DNA from: Anaerolineae bacterium
Lineage (GTDB): Bacteria > Chloroflexota > Anaerolineae > J102
Length of the DNA: 12,435 nucleotides
Assembly: GCA_027036755.1 (NCBI GenBank)
Contig: JALWDV010000363.1
Location: 1 to 12,435, forward strand
Direction of reading: 5' to 3'
Below, in pieces: positions 7,440-12,435 of this stretch. Position numbers and translations under genes: made by a program. The first letter of the stretch is position 1. Every line of letters begins with the position of its first letter. The notes beneath the pieces were generated by a model, which worked only from the letters and a program-made list of their open reading frames with translations, searched no databases and was not told the origin of the DNA.

Positions 7440-7479
7440 TGGCGTTCGCCACGTCCGCCCGGCAATGAAGTCGCCGGGC
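7440..7479. repeat. Pair of adjacent hairpins
   Basis: Two neighbouring inverted repeats: TGGCG and CGCCA around TT (7440-7451), then GCCCGGC (7457-7463) and GCCGGGC (7473-7479) with a 9-nt loop AATGAAGTC. The loop and right arm resemble the GAAGTCCCCCGGC portion of the repeat at 12200-12269, so they may belong to the same repeat family. Confidence 0.55.
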
Positions 7480-7482
7480 CCA

Positions 7483-7584
7483 AGGTGCGACGCACTTGAA
7501 GCAGGCATTGGCCCAACGTCCCACCTGGGCAACTTCAGAACGTAATGGGACGCAGCCAGGGCTTGTGGAAAGTGCGTCGCACCT
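7483..7584. repeat. Nested 102-bp palindromic element
   Basis: The outer 15-bp arms are a perfect inverted repeat: AGGTGCGACGCACTT at 7483-7497 and AAGTGCGTCGCACCT at 7570-7584. Inside lie GCCC (7511-7514) with GGGC (7559-7562), and CGTCCCA (7517-7523) with TGGGACG (7546-7552). These stems nest in the right order to build one long interrupted hairpin on either strand. It contains no open frame of note. It may be a folded RNA, a transposon-like mini element, or a protein-binding site. Confidence 0.6.
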
Positions 7585-7610
7585 CGGCTAGTACACGAAG
7601 GCCGAAATGA

Positions 7611-7728
7611 TTGTACGGTTTGCTATGCTAATGCGCCGCGCCGGATGTGCGATCCGGCGCACTTTTCCCACTTAACCCGCCGGATTGCGAATTCGGCTGG
7701 ACGCAAGCGCATGCAGCCAACCATACAA
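7611..7728. repeat. Second nested palindromic element
   Basis: The outer arms, imperfect, are 7611-7636 (TTGTACGGTTTGCT...) and 7707-7728 (...AGCCAACCATACAA). They enclose a perfect 9-bp stem, GCGCCGGAT (7638-7646) with ATCCGGCGC (7652-7660), around a GTGCG loop. The stem is followed by a weak T-run (ACTTTT). The GCCGGAT/ATCCGGC core recurs at 12269-12284 beside the distant inverted repeat, linking the two loci. Confidence 0.5.
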
Positions 7729-7747
7729 CGACTTACGCCTCCTTGTA

Positions 7748-7863
7748 CTAGCCCCGCAGGGGCGCTGTTTCTAGCCGGGGGACTTCATCCCCCGGCGCTG
7801 GCCGCGGGCGCGAAGCGTCTCGGGCCTATAACCAGATTATTTTGTCAATGTTCATCAGTCGGC
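7748..7863 (+). repeat. ~115-bp dispersed repeat, copy C
   Basis: The inverted partner is 12156-12269. The first 70 bp (7748-7817) differ at only about two positions. The middle is more diverged, and the last 24 bp again match with two differences. It contains two hairpins: GCCCC and GGGGC around GCA (7751-7763), and a perfect 8-bp stem, GCCGGGGG with CCCCCGGC, around ACTTCAT (about 7774-7796). A double hairpin with this spacing is the form of REP/BIME-like elements, but no RAYT transposase is visible. Confidence 0.75.
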
Positions 7864-7884
7864 GGATTTAGTGGGCGGCGAAGC

Positions 7885-7975
7885 GCCCTTCGGGCTAGGA
7901 CACGAAGGGCAAAAATACGAATCCGGCTGGATGCAGAGAGCTCTCAGGGCGGATTCGCAATAGTCTCATATGAGA
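7885..7975. repeat. Cluster of three or four short palindromes
   Basis: GCCCTTCG (7885-7892) pairs with CGAAGGGC (7903-7910). CGAATCCG (7918-7925) pairs with CGGATTCG (7950-7957) and encloses the 10-bp palindrome GAGAGCTCTC (7936-7945). TCTCATATGAGA (7964-7975) is a perfect 12-bp palindrome. Two segments repeat earlier DNA in the same orientation: 7895-7914 resembles 7588-7607 (17 of 20), and 7918-7935 resembles 7688-7705 (16 of 18). This suggests a degenerate tandem copy of the same element. Confidence 0.5.
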
Positions 7976-8181
7976 TGCCGATGTGCAGCCAGCTTGTGGA
8001 CAATGCCGTCCTGTGGATGGCTTGTCGGTCGCCCACAGGACTTGGACAACGCCACAACGTCTGAGCGTAGCAAAGCTGTCTCGTCACTTGTAAACTATAC
8101 CATAAGCTCACCGAGAATGACAGGCATTGCCCACACTGCCCACAAGCTCGACGACGACGAGACAGAGGGGCCATTTCTTTT
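7976..8181. other. Intergenic segment, nothing recognised
   Basis: Short open frames on both strands lack ribosome binding sites and known motifs. The stretch lies between the palindrome cluster and the 3' end of the DUF1670-like relic. No RNA gene, promoter or repeat stands out. Confidence 0.4.
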
Positions 8182-8492
8182 TTATTCTGTCGATAAAGGC
8201 GCCTCCTTCTCATCATGGTTTGTCGTTTTCCTGGCCGTTTTCTCCTGCTGATAAAATGGCAACGTTGGTTCATACTCCCGCAACAAAGCCGCACACTGCC
8301 GACAACGCTGGCCGAGATGTTTGCCAGCACCGGAATATCCGATAATGGAAAGCGTTGAACCAACAGGCGCACCCGCTGGAAATCGTCCAGATAGCGGTCC
8401 ACCGGTTCTTGAGAGTGATTCAAGGATTTGGGGTATGGTTCAGATCGTCCTTCCTGCATCTTTACAATTTCAATAGGGTCGACGCCTGGCAA
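8182..8492 (-). pseudogene. DUF1670-like C-terminal fragment, frameshifted
   Basis: One minus-strand frame from 8492 reads IEIVKMQEGRSEPYPKSLNH and then SQEPVDRYLDDFQRVRLL and FPLSDIP. This resembles the repeat-binding, helix-turn-helix-like end of DUF1670 proteins, which are common in Chloroflexota. At about 8325-8340 the sense moves to a frame offset by one base, which continues GAGKHLGQRCRQCAALLREY and EPTLPFYQQEKTARK to a TAA at 8182-8184. Together the two halves form a coherent C-terminus. The N-terminal bulk of the family is missing, and the 5' side runs into an inverted-repeat array. I read this as a truncated, frameshifted relic; family assignment is from recall of motif style and is moderate. 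Confidence 0.5.
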
Positions 8493-8494
8493 AG

Positions 8495-8572
8495 CATGTC
8501 AAACGTAAAGCGTCAAACGTCAAAACGTGGCGAAAAAGGCTCTTTTTTACGTTTGACGTATGACGTTTGACG
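8495..8572. repeat. ACGTTTGACG inverted array
   Basis: The left half (8495-8528) carries CGTCAAACGT-type units: GTCAAACGT at 8499-8507, CGTCAAACGT at 8511-8520, and GTCAAAACGT at 8519-8528. The right half (8549-8572) carries ACGTTTGACG twice, at 8549-8558 and 8563-8572. The halves can pair into a stem of about 24 bp with few mismatches around a T-rich loop. It sits at the truncated 5' edge of the DUF1670-like relic. Similar ACGTTTGACG arrays are scattered through some Chloroflexota genomes, to my recollection. Confidence 0.65.
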
Positions 8573-8630
8573 GAGAAATTGTAAGGATGGTTTTGAATGA
8601 GAATGAACCATGCCGATTATTTTAACTTTC

Positions 8631-8652
8631 CAACTCATTTGGGACACACCCA
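8631..8652 (+). repeat. 22-bp dispersed motif, copy 2
   Basis: Same orientation as 318-339, with one mismatch (ACACACC instead of ACGCACC after TTTGGG). It lies about 90 bp upstream of the -10 element of the DUF1294 gene. Two copies more than 8 kb apart in non-coding DNA argue against chance. Confidence 0.45.
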
Positions 8653-8742
8653 AATTATATCATCCTCGGTGTCTCATAAGAATGAAAAGGTAATCCGCCC
8701 GGCATCTCGTCCCCTGAAATCCAAAAGAACCCATATTTATTG

Positions 8743-8748
8743 TATAAT
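8743..8748 (+). promoter_or_regulatory. Likely -10 element for the DUF1294 gene
   Basis: A perfect TATAAT, preceded by TTG, lies about 55 bp before the ATG at 8804. No good -35 is present at 16 to 18 bp upstream (TCCAAA is the nearest). If used, transcription would start near 8755 with a leader of about 49 nt. Confidence 0.5.
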
Positions 8749-8803
8749 GAACGCCTGTCTTCCCCCGTTTTCGTCACCCATCTTCTTGATATTTCGAGAC
8801 CTC

Positions 8804-9160
8804 ATGCCAAAACGCAAGCCCAAAACCACCTTCTCCATCATCGCTCTGGCGCTCAGCCTGCTGGCCCTGCTGGCGATCCTCTATTTCATCAAGCTGGATA
8901 TCTTCTGGGCCTGGCTATTGGCCTGGAGCGTGGTCACTTTCGGGTTGTATGGCTACGACAAGGCCCAATCCAAGATTGGCGGCGGCCGCGTGCCCGAGAT
9001 GGTGTTGCATCTGAGCACCCTGGCCGGGGGTGCGGCGGGCGCGTGGGCCGGGCGATTCGTCTTTCGTCACAAGACCCGCAAGCCCGCGTTCCTGGCCGCG
9101 CTCATCATCAGCACCGCGGCCTGGCTCGGGCTGGGATACTGGTATTTCGTTGTACGCTGA
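8804..9160 (+). CDS. DUF1294 family membrane protein
   Basis: This is a 118-residue inner-membrane protein of unknown function. After a basic N-terminus (MPKRKPK) come membrane segments at about 10-30 and 33-50, a hairpin with the family signature YGYDKAQSK (49-57) and RVPE (62-65), then the HLSTLAGGAAGAWAGR helix, FRHKTRKPAF (87-96), and a final membrane segment at 97-116. These conserved blocks define DUF1294. A longer in-frame version from 8597 was rejected because its added residues have no family match and would span the TATAAT element. The Shine-Dalgarno is weak (GAG). It converges on the glycosyltransferase gene with an 11-bp gap. Confidence 0.85.
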   Translation: MPKRKPKTTFSIIALALSLLALLAILYFIKLDIFWAWLLAWSVVTFGLYGYDKAQSKIGGGRVPEMVLHLSTLAGGAAGAWAGRFVFRHKTRKPAFLAALIISTAAWLGLGYWYFVVR

Positions 9161-9171
9161 CAGGCGTCCGA

Positions 9172-10161
9172 TTATTGATACGTCGGGCCGGCGTCTCGCT
9201 GCTCGAACCCCACGGCCTCATCCACGATGTAGAGGGGGCGATTTTTGACTTCGTCGTAGATTCGGCCCAGATATTCGCCGATGACGCCCAGGGAAATGAG
9301 CTGGATGCCGCCCAGAAACAGCACCATCACCAACGTGGTGGCCTGGCCGTAAAAGGCCTGGCTGCCGGAAAGGCGCAAAATGATGGCGATCAGGATGCCC
9401 AGCACGCTGAGCCCGGCGATGATGAAGCCGATATAAGTGGCGAATTGCAGGGGCAGGTAGGAGAAGGAGGTGATGCCGTCCATGGCGAAACGCAGCATCT
9501 TGCTCAGGGGATATTTTGTTTCCCCCGCGAAGCGCTCCTCCCGCACATAAGTCACGCCCGTCTGCCGGAAGCCGATCCACACCGAAAGCCCGCGCATGAA
9601 TCGGTGATGCTCCCGAATCTGGCGCAGCGCATCCACGGCTTTGCGATCCAGCAGCCGAAAGTCGCCCGTATCCAGGGGGATGTTCACGCCCGTGATTTTG
9701 TTGATCGTCCGATAGAACATCTTGGCTGTCCACAGCTTGAAGCGGGTCTCGCCCTTGCGCTCCCGGCGGATGGCGTACACCACCTCGTAACCCTCGCGCC
9801 ATTTATCCACCATCTCCAGGATGACGCTGGGCGGGTCTTGCAAATCCGCGTCGATGATGACCACGGCTTGGCCCTGGGCGTAATCCATGCCCGCTGTGAT
9901 CGCGATCTGGTGCCCGAAGTTGCGAGAGAAATTGACGATATGCACCCGCGGATCCTGCTGGTGCAATTCCAACATGATCTCGTAGGATCGATCCCAACTG
10001 CCATCGTTGACAAGCACCAGCTCCCACGGCTCGCCCAGAGTCTCCAGAGTCTCGGAGACGCGTTTATAGAGCTCGTGCAGGATGGCTTCTTCGTTGTAAA
10101 CCGGGGCAATGATGGAGATGGTCGGGCGAGAGGAAGGGGACGATGGGGTGTGTTCAGACAT
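9172..10161 (-). CDS. Membrane glycosyltransferase 2, GtrB/ArnC-like
   Basis: This 329-residue enzyme likely moves a sugar from a nucleotide donor to undecaprenyl phosphate, with the active site facing the cytoplasm. The GT-A domain shows SIIAPVYNEE (16-25), VNDGSWDRS (51-59), NFSRNFGHQIAITAGMDYA (77-95), the metal-binding DADLQDPP (104-111) and DTGDFRLLDRKAV (164-176). A KYPLSKML helix leads into two membrane helices (about 241-263 and 275-297) and the family tail GEYLGRIYDEVKNRPLYIV. Length and layout are typical for bacterial GtrB/DPM1-like proteins. The N-terminal residues 1-13 are Ser/Pro rich, and no Shine-Dalgarno precedes the ATG. Its partner flippase or acceptor is not in this window. 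A 139-bp gap with a strong inverted repeat separates it from the upstream peptidase gene. Confidence 0.88.
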   Translation of the reverse strand: MSEHTPSSPSSRPTISIIAPVYNEEAILHELYKRVSETLETLGEPWELVLVNDGSWDRSYEIMLELHQQDPRVHIVNFSRNFGHQIAITAGMDYAQGQAVVIIDADLQDPPSVILEMVDKWREGYEVVYAIRRERKGETRFKLWTAKMFYRTINKITGVNIPLDTGDFRLLDRKAVDALRQIREHHRFMRGLSVWIGFRQTGVTYVREERFAGETKYPLSKMLRFAMDGITSFSYLPLQFATYIGFIIAGLSVLGILIAIILRLSGSQAFYGQATTLVMVLFLGGIQLISLGVIGEYLGRIYDEVKNRPLYIVDEAVGFEQRDAGPTYQ

Positions 10162-10199
10162 GGCGATTCAATTTGATTTACTTTGAGATGGAGGCGGGA

Positions 10200-10263
10200 A
10201 CGCTGATGAAAAATCCAGAAAATCATCTGCGAAGATCTGCGCCGCGTCAGCTTTCATCAGCGT
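10200..10263. repeat. 12-bp perfect inverted repeat between two minus-strand genes
   Basis: ACGCTGATGAAA (10200-10211) and TTTCATCAGCGT (10252-10263) are perfect inverted arms around a 40-nt spacer, which itself holds GCG-AAGATCT-GCGC, another partial palindrome. It lies between the peptidase stop and the glycosyltransferase start. It could act as a transcript-stabilising or attenuating stem, or as a protein-binding site. No T-run follows on the minus strand. Confidence 0.5.
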
Positions 10264-10300
10264 AATCTCCCCAATTCTACCACAAGGGACGGCAACCGCC

Positions 10301-11635
10301 TTACTTTTGGGAAGCGACCTCGCCCAACCATGCCCGGGCGGCATCCATGTCGGGATCGCGCCCGGCCCGCACATCTTCCAACGTCCAGGCAACACCCTCG
10401 TGGGGGGCGACGCCCAGGCCGTTCAGGCGCTCGCCATCCAGCAGATGAAAATCGCCCGTGCTGTAATAAACGGTGGCGTCGGGCAGGTGGAAGGGGACGG
10501 GGTTGCCTGTGTTGCCGGCGGTGACGCGGCCAAAACAGCGGGCCCGGCCTGTGGTGCACAGGGCTGCGGCCATCCATTCGGCCGAACTGTGCACATTGGC
10601 GTTTAGCAGCACGGCCACAGGCCTGGAATATGGCTTGCCGCGCGGCTGCACCTCCAACGTATGGCAGCCCTTCGTCCAGATATGATAGGGATGCCGGCCG
10701 CGAAAGCATTCCGTCCCGTAAGAAAGGGTGTCGGTGATCAAGCGCCCCACCATGCGATCGCCCCACATGGAGTTGCCTCCGCCGTTGGAGCGTAGGTCGA
10801 GGATGAGGCCGGGCGCGTCCATCATGCCATCCAGGGACGCGTCGAAGGTTTTGACCAGGCCCGGGCCCTGGTTCAACGTCCGCACGGCGATATAACCCCA
10901 ACCAGATTCCAATCGACGGCTTTCGATGGGCTGCCAATCGGATTTGGACCAGGGTTGGCAGTGAAGGGTGACCTCCCTTCTCCCGCCCGAGGCGTCTTCC
11001 ACAGTCAGCGTCACCGGGCTGTCCGGCTCACCCATGAGGAGGTTGGCGTATCGCTTGTATGTGCGGGTGTGGGGTGCGGCAAAGGCGATGGCCCAGGCAG
11101 GGACGCGTTGCAGCGCATCCTCCACTGGCAGCCCATCCACGGTCACGATAATGTCGCCCGGAATCAGGCCCGCCGCCTCCGCTTCGGATTCGGGCGCGAC
11201 CCAGACGATGGCGGCGCGGCCTTCGATCTCGCGCACAGCGACGGACGGGAAGGCGTGGGGCGGCGGGGGAAAAACGCGAGTGTGGCCATCCTGCAACTCG
11301 GCCAGCATCTCAGTCAGGGCCAGGCGATAAGGTTCGCATGGGCCAGACATATCCTGGCAGGCAGCGTCCGCGTCCGCGATCTTGGGATCATAACGCGCTT
11401 TCAGATCATCGGGAGCGATGGGCGCCATGTCCCAATATACGTAATAGCGGTCTAATGCCCGCCACAACCGTTGATACGCCCCCATCCGGCTGCCCCGGGC
11501 GAAGGGCAGCACCCCTATCCCAAACAAATAGAATGCGAAAGCCGCCAGCAAAAACGCCAGCAGCAGGCCACTCGATATAAGCACGCGGCGCCATGTGAAT
11601 GATCCAGACATCATGGAGTTCGTTTCACGAACCAC
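10301..11635 (-). CDS. S41 family peptidase with PDZ domain, tricorn-like
   Basis: This is a 444-residue membrane-anchored protease facing outside the cytoplasm. Residues about 18-45 form the single anchor. The helical N-domain contains LQDGHTRVF (114-122). A PDZ domain spans about 132-212 (AIVWVAPESEAEAAGLIPGD, then VTVDGLP). The catalytic core has LILDLRSNGGGN (277-288), followed by LLNANVHSSAEWMAAAL carrying the likely nucleophile Ser in SSAE (350-353). The Lys-bearing 'FGKG' of CtpA-type enzymes is absent and replaced by FGRVTAGNTG, so this matches the tricorn-like/C-terminal-processing variants that use a different residue set. The tail GRDPDMDAARAWL is a family hallmark. The start is GTG at 11635, because AGAGGA lies 6 nt upstream. 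The ATG pair at 11614/11611 has no such site. Confidence 0.85.
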   Translation of the reverse strand: MVRETNSMMSGSFTWRRVLISSGLLLAFLLAAFAFYLFGIGVLPFARGSRMGAYQRLWRALDRYYVYWDMAPIAPDDLKARYDPKIADADAACQDMSGPCEPYRLALTEMLAELQDGHTRVFPPPPHAFPSVAVREIEGRAAIVWVAPESEAEAAGLIPGDIIVTVDGLPVEDALQRVPAWAIAFAAPHTRTYKRYANLLMGEPDSPVTLTVEDASGGRREVTLHCQPWSKSDWQPIESRRLESGWGYIAVRTLNQGPGLVKTFDASLDGMMDAPGLILDLRSNGGGNSMWGDRMVGRLITDTLSYGTECFRGRHPYHIWTKGCHTLEVQPRGKPYSRPVAVLLNANVHSSAEWMAAALCTTGRARCFGRVTAGNTGNPVPFHLPDATVYYSTGDFHLLDGERLNGLGVAPHEGVAWTLEDVRAGRDPDMDAARAWLGEVASQK

Positions 11636-11641
11636 GCAAAT

Positions 11642-11647
11642 TCCTCT
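11642..11647 (-). promoter_or_regulatory. Ribosome binding site fixing a GTG start
   Basis: On the minus strand this reads AGAGGA, 6 nt before the GTG at 11635. It favours the GTG over the two downstream ATGs, adding seven or eight residues (VVRETNSM-type) before the transmembrane anchor. Confidence 0.6.
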
Positions 11648-11687
11648 TTTGCAGCCCTGCAGGCTCTGGATAAACAATGCGTCTGCG

Positions 11688-12044
11688 CTATGGGCGATAC
11701 AGCTCGCGCAACGCCTCCGGGCGCCGGGCCGTGCGGATGACCTGCTCGACAATCTCCAGAATGCCCACGTCCCGAATTCCTTTGATCTCGGGCATGAGCT
11801 TCAAGCCCTCCACCCCGAATTTCAACTCCAGGCCCAGGGCAATGGCGGCCAAAAGGCCATCGCGATAGCCCTGCTCGTGGCCTTGCTCCAGACCCTGCTC
11901 CAGGCCTTCTTCCAGGCCTTCCTGAAAACCTCGTTTGTAGCCTTCTCCCAGGCCTTCTTTCTTGATTAGCTCGTAGCCGATGGATTGCATCATCAAATCC
12001 CTCCGTCGATTCAGCAGCTCTTTCAGTGCGATGTCGTATTGCAT
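11688..12044 (-). CDS. Glycine-tetrad (EG-repeat) protein, Rpn-nuclease-like, core missing
   Basis: This is a 118-residue protein. Its N-terminus (MQYDIALKELLNRRRD) resembles the opening of Rpn-type PD-(D/E)XK recombination-promoting nucleases. Residues 35-63 hold eight glycines spaced every four residues (EGYKRGFQEGLEEG, then LEQG units), encoded by matching 12-bp DNA repeats. The C-terminus LKFGVEGLKLMPEIKGI and then a helix ending ALRELY resembles the C-terminal part of such proteins in Chloroflexota. The nuclease core of about 200 residues expected between these parts is absent, with no frameshift, so an in-frame deletion or a separate short family is likely. No Shine-Dalgarno precedes the ATG. 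It may be a decayed gene or a regulatory fragment. The glycine tetrads might support helical self-association. Confidence 0.55.
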   Translation of the reverse strand: MQYDIALKELLNRRRDLMMQSIGYELIKKEGLGEGYKRGFQEGLEEGLEQGLEQGHEQGYRDGLLAAIALGLELKFGVEGLKLMPEIKGIRDVGILEIVEQVIRTARRPEALRELYRP

Positions 12045-12155
12045 GAGGAGATGGGCGAGTGAGTCGGGAGTGGACTACGGGCATTGTAGCACAGAGCCGG
12101 GAGATGGGCAACGGGCCTGGATTCTAGGGGTGCGTTTCAAAATCGGGGAGCGCTG

Positions 12156-12269
12156 GCCGACTGATGAACGTTGACAAAGTAATCCTGTTTGGTCCAGGGC
12201 GCTTCGCGCCCGCCGCCAGCGCCGGGAGATGAAGTCCCCCGGCTAGAAACAGCGCCCCTGCGGGGCTAG
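12156..12269 (-). repeat. ~115-bp dispersed repeat, copy D (inverted)
   Basis: Inverted partner of 7748-7863. Read on the minus strand it gives CTAGCCCCGCAGGGG first and GTTCATCAGTCGGC last. One arm of its main hairpin has a single mismatch compared with copy C (GCCGGGAG instead of a perfect complement of CCCCCGGC). It lies about 110 bp upstream of the EG-repeat gene. Confidence 0.75.
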
Positions 12270-12292
12270 CCGGATTTATCCGGCGCTGTTTT
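12269..12292 (+). terminator. Hairpin plus short T-run, terminator-like
   Basis: GCCGGAT (12269-12275) and ATCCGGC (12278-12284) form a 7-bp stem with a TT centre, followed by GCTG and TTTT. It looks like a weak intrinsic terminator on the plus strand, but no plus-strand gene is upstream. The same core occurs at 7638-7660, so it is more likely part of the repeat family than a working terminator. Confidence 0.3.
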
Positions 12293-12435
12293 GTAGTGGA
12301 ATTCTAGCGCCATCCTGACCGCGGCCAATTCTCATAGCATCAAACCGCTATCTACAAAAGTAGTGACTATAAGCCGACGTTCAAGACAGCGTTCGTCAGT
12401 TTTGCAACCTTGGCCGCTGGACCTGGCCCCCACCC

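Larger units (their letters stand above)
12045..12435. other. Non-coding right edge with repeat copy D
   Basis: No gene is seen. The segment contains repeat copy D (12156-12269) and, directly beside it, a perfect hairpin (12269-12284). Beyond 12300 the sequence is unremarkable, apart from a weak dyad GACG...CGTC near 12375-12399. A short frame from 11980 to 12174 is antisense to the EG-repeat gene and unsupported. Confidence 0.5.

Noticed and set aside
7440..7980. Possible CRISPR array
   Set aside because: Repeat units are few, unequal in length and spacing, and strongly palindromic, with no regular spacers and no cas genes.
7645..8064. Plus-strand 139-codon frame across the hairpin array
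   Set aside because: It runs through several palindromes and repeat copy C, lacks a ribosome binding site, and its translation has no recognisable domain.
8740..10176. Plus-strand 478-codon frame spanning the DUF1294 gene and the glycosyltransferase
   Set aside because: Out of frame with DUF1294 and antisense to the clear GtrB-like gene. It covers two real genes by chance in GC-rich DNA.
11856..11942. 12-bp tandem DNA repeats as a minisatellite in non-coding DNA
   Set aside because: They are in frame within the EG-repeat gene and encode regular glycine tetrads, so coding is the simpler explanation.
12171..12200. TTGACA at 12171-12176 as a promoter
   Set aside because: No -10 element at 16 to 18 bp downstream, and the match lies within repeat copy D, where the equivalent position in copy C reads differently.

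Overview
The window looks like a chromosomal stretch from a Chloroflexota-type bacterium, probably an Anaerolineae or Caldilineae relative, although no marker gene is present to prove it. Signs pointing that way are a SdrD_B/GEVED secreted protein with a short hydrophobic C-terminus, a DUF1670-like relic, a glycine-tetrad 'EG' protein of the Rpn-nuclease type, and GC-rich gene-dense coding DNA broken by hairpin-rich dispersed repeats. I see no tRNA, rRNA, CRISPR array or intact transposase.

Left to right: 1-346 is non-coding with GC-rich hairpins. 347-2203 (minus) is a secreted multidomain surface protein with a strong ribosome binding site. 2231-3035 is a low-GC gap holding copy A of a ~155-bp quasi-palindromic repeat and, at its right edge, a near-consensus sigma70 promoter. 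That promoter drives a small conserved hypothetical protein (3036-3449, plus). 3425-7252 (minus) is a tight three-gene operon, transcribed from right to left: membrane sensor histidine kinase, dolichol-phosphate-mannose-synthase-like glycosyltransferase 2, and XrtA/PEP-CTERM-type polysaccharide deacetylase. Copy B of the 155-bp repeat lies inverted against the kinase start codon, so the small gene and the operon are bracketed by inverted copies.

7409-8803 is an intergenic zone of nearly 1.4 kb filled with nested palindromes, degenerate repeat units, a frameshifted DUF1670-like pseudogene and an ACGTTTGACG inverted array. It ends at the promoter of a DUF1294 membrane protein (8804-9160, plus). 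A convergent membrane GtrB/ArnC-like glycosyltransferase (9172-10161, minus) follows, then an S41 peptidase with a PDZ domain (10301-11635, minus) and an EG-repeat protein that appears to lack its nuclease core (11688-12044, minus). The right edge carries the inverted partner (12156-12269) of a ~115-bp repeat at 7748-7863.

Functionally, the region is mostly cell-envelope: surface protein display, polyprenyl-phosphate sugar transfer, polysaccharide deacetylation, and a sensor kinase physically coupled to two of these genes. No coherent new defence or mobile system is evident. The least ordinary material is the repeat architecture: two families of inverted dispersed repeats, each bracketing a gene block of about 4.5 kb, plus a dense hairpin array.
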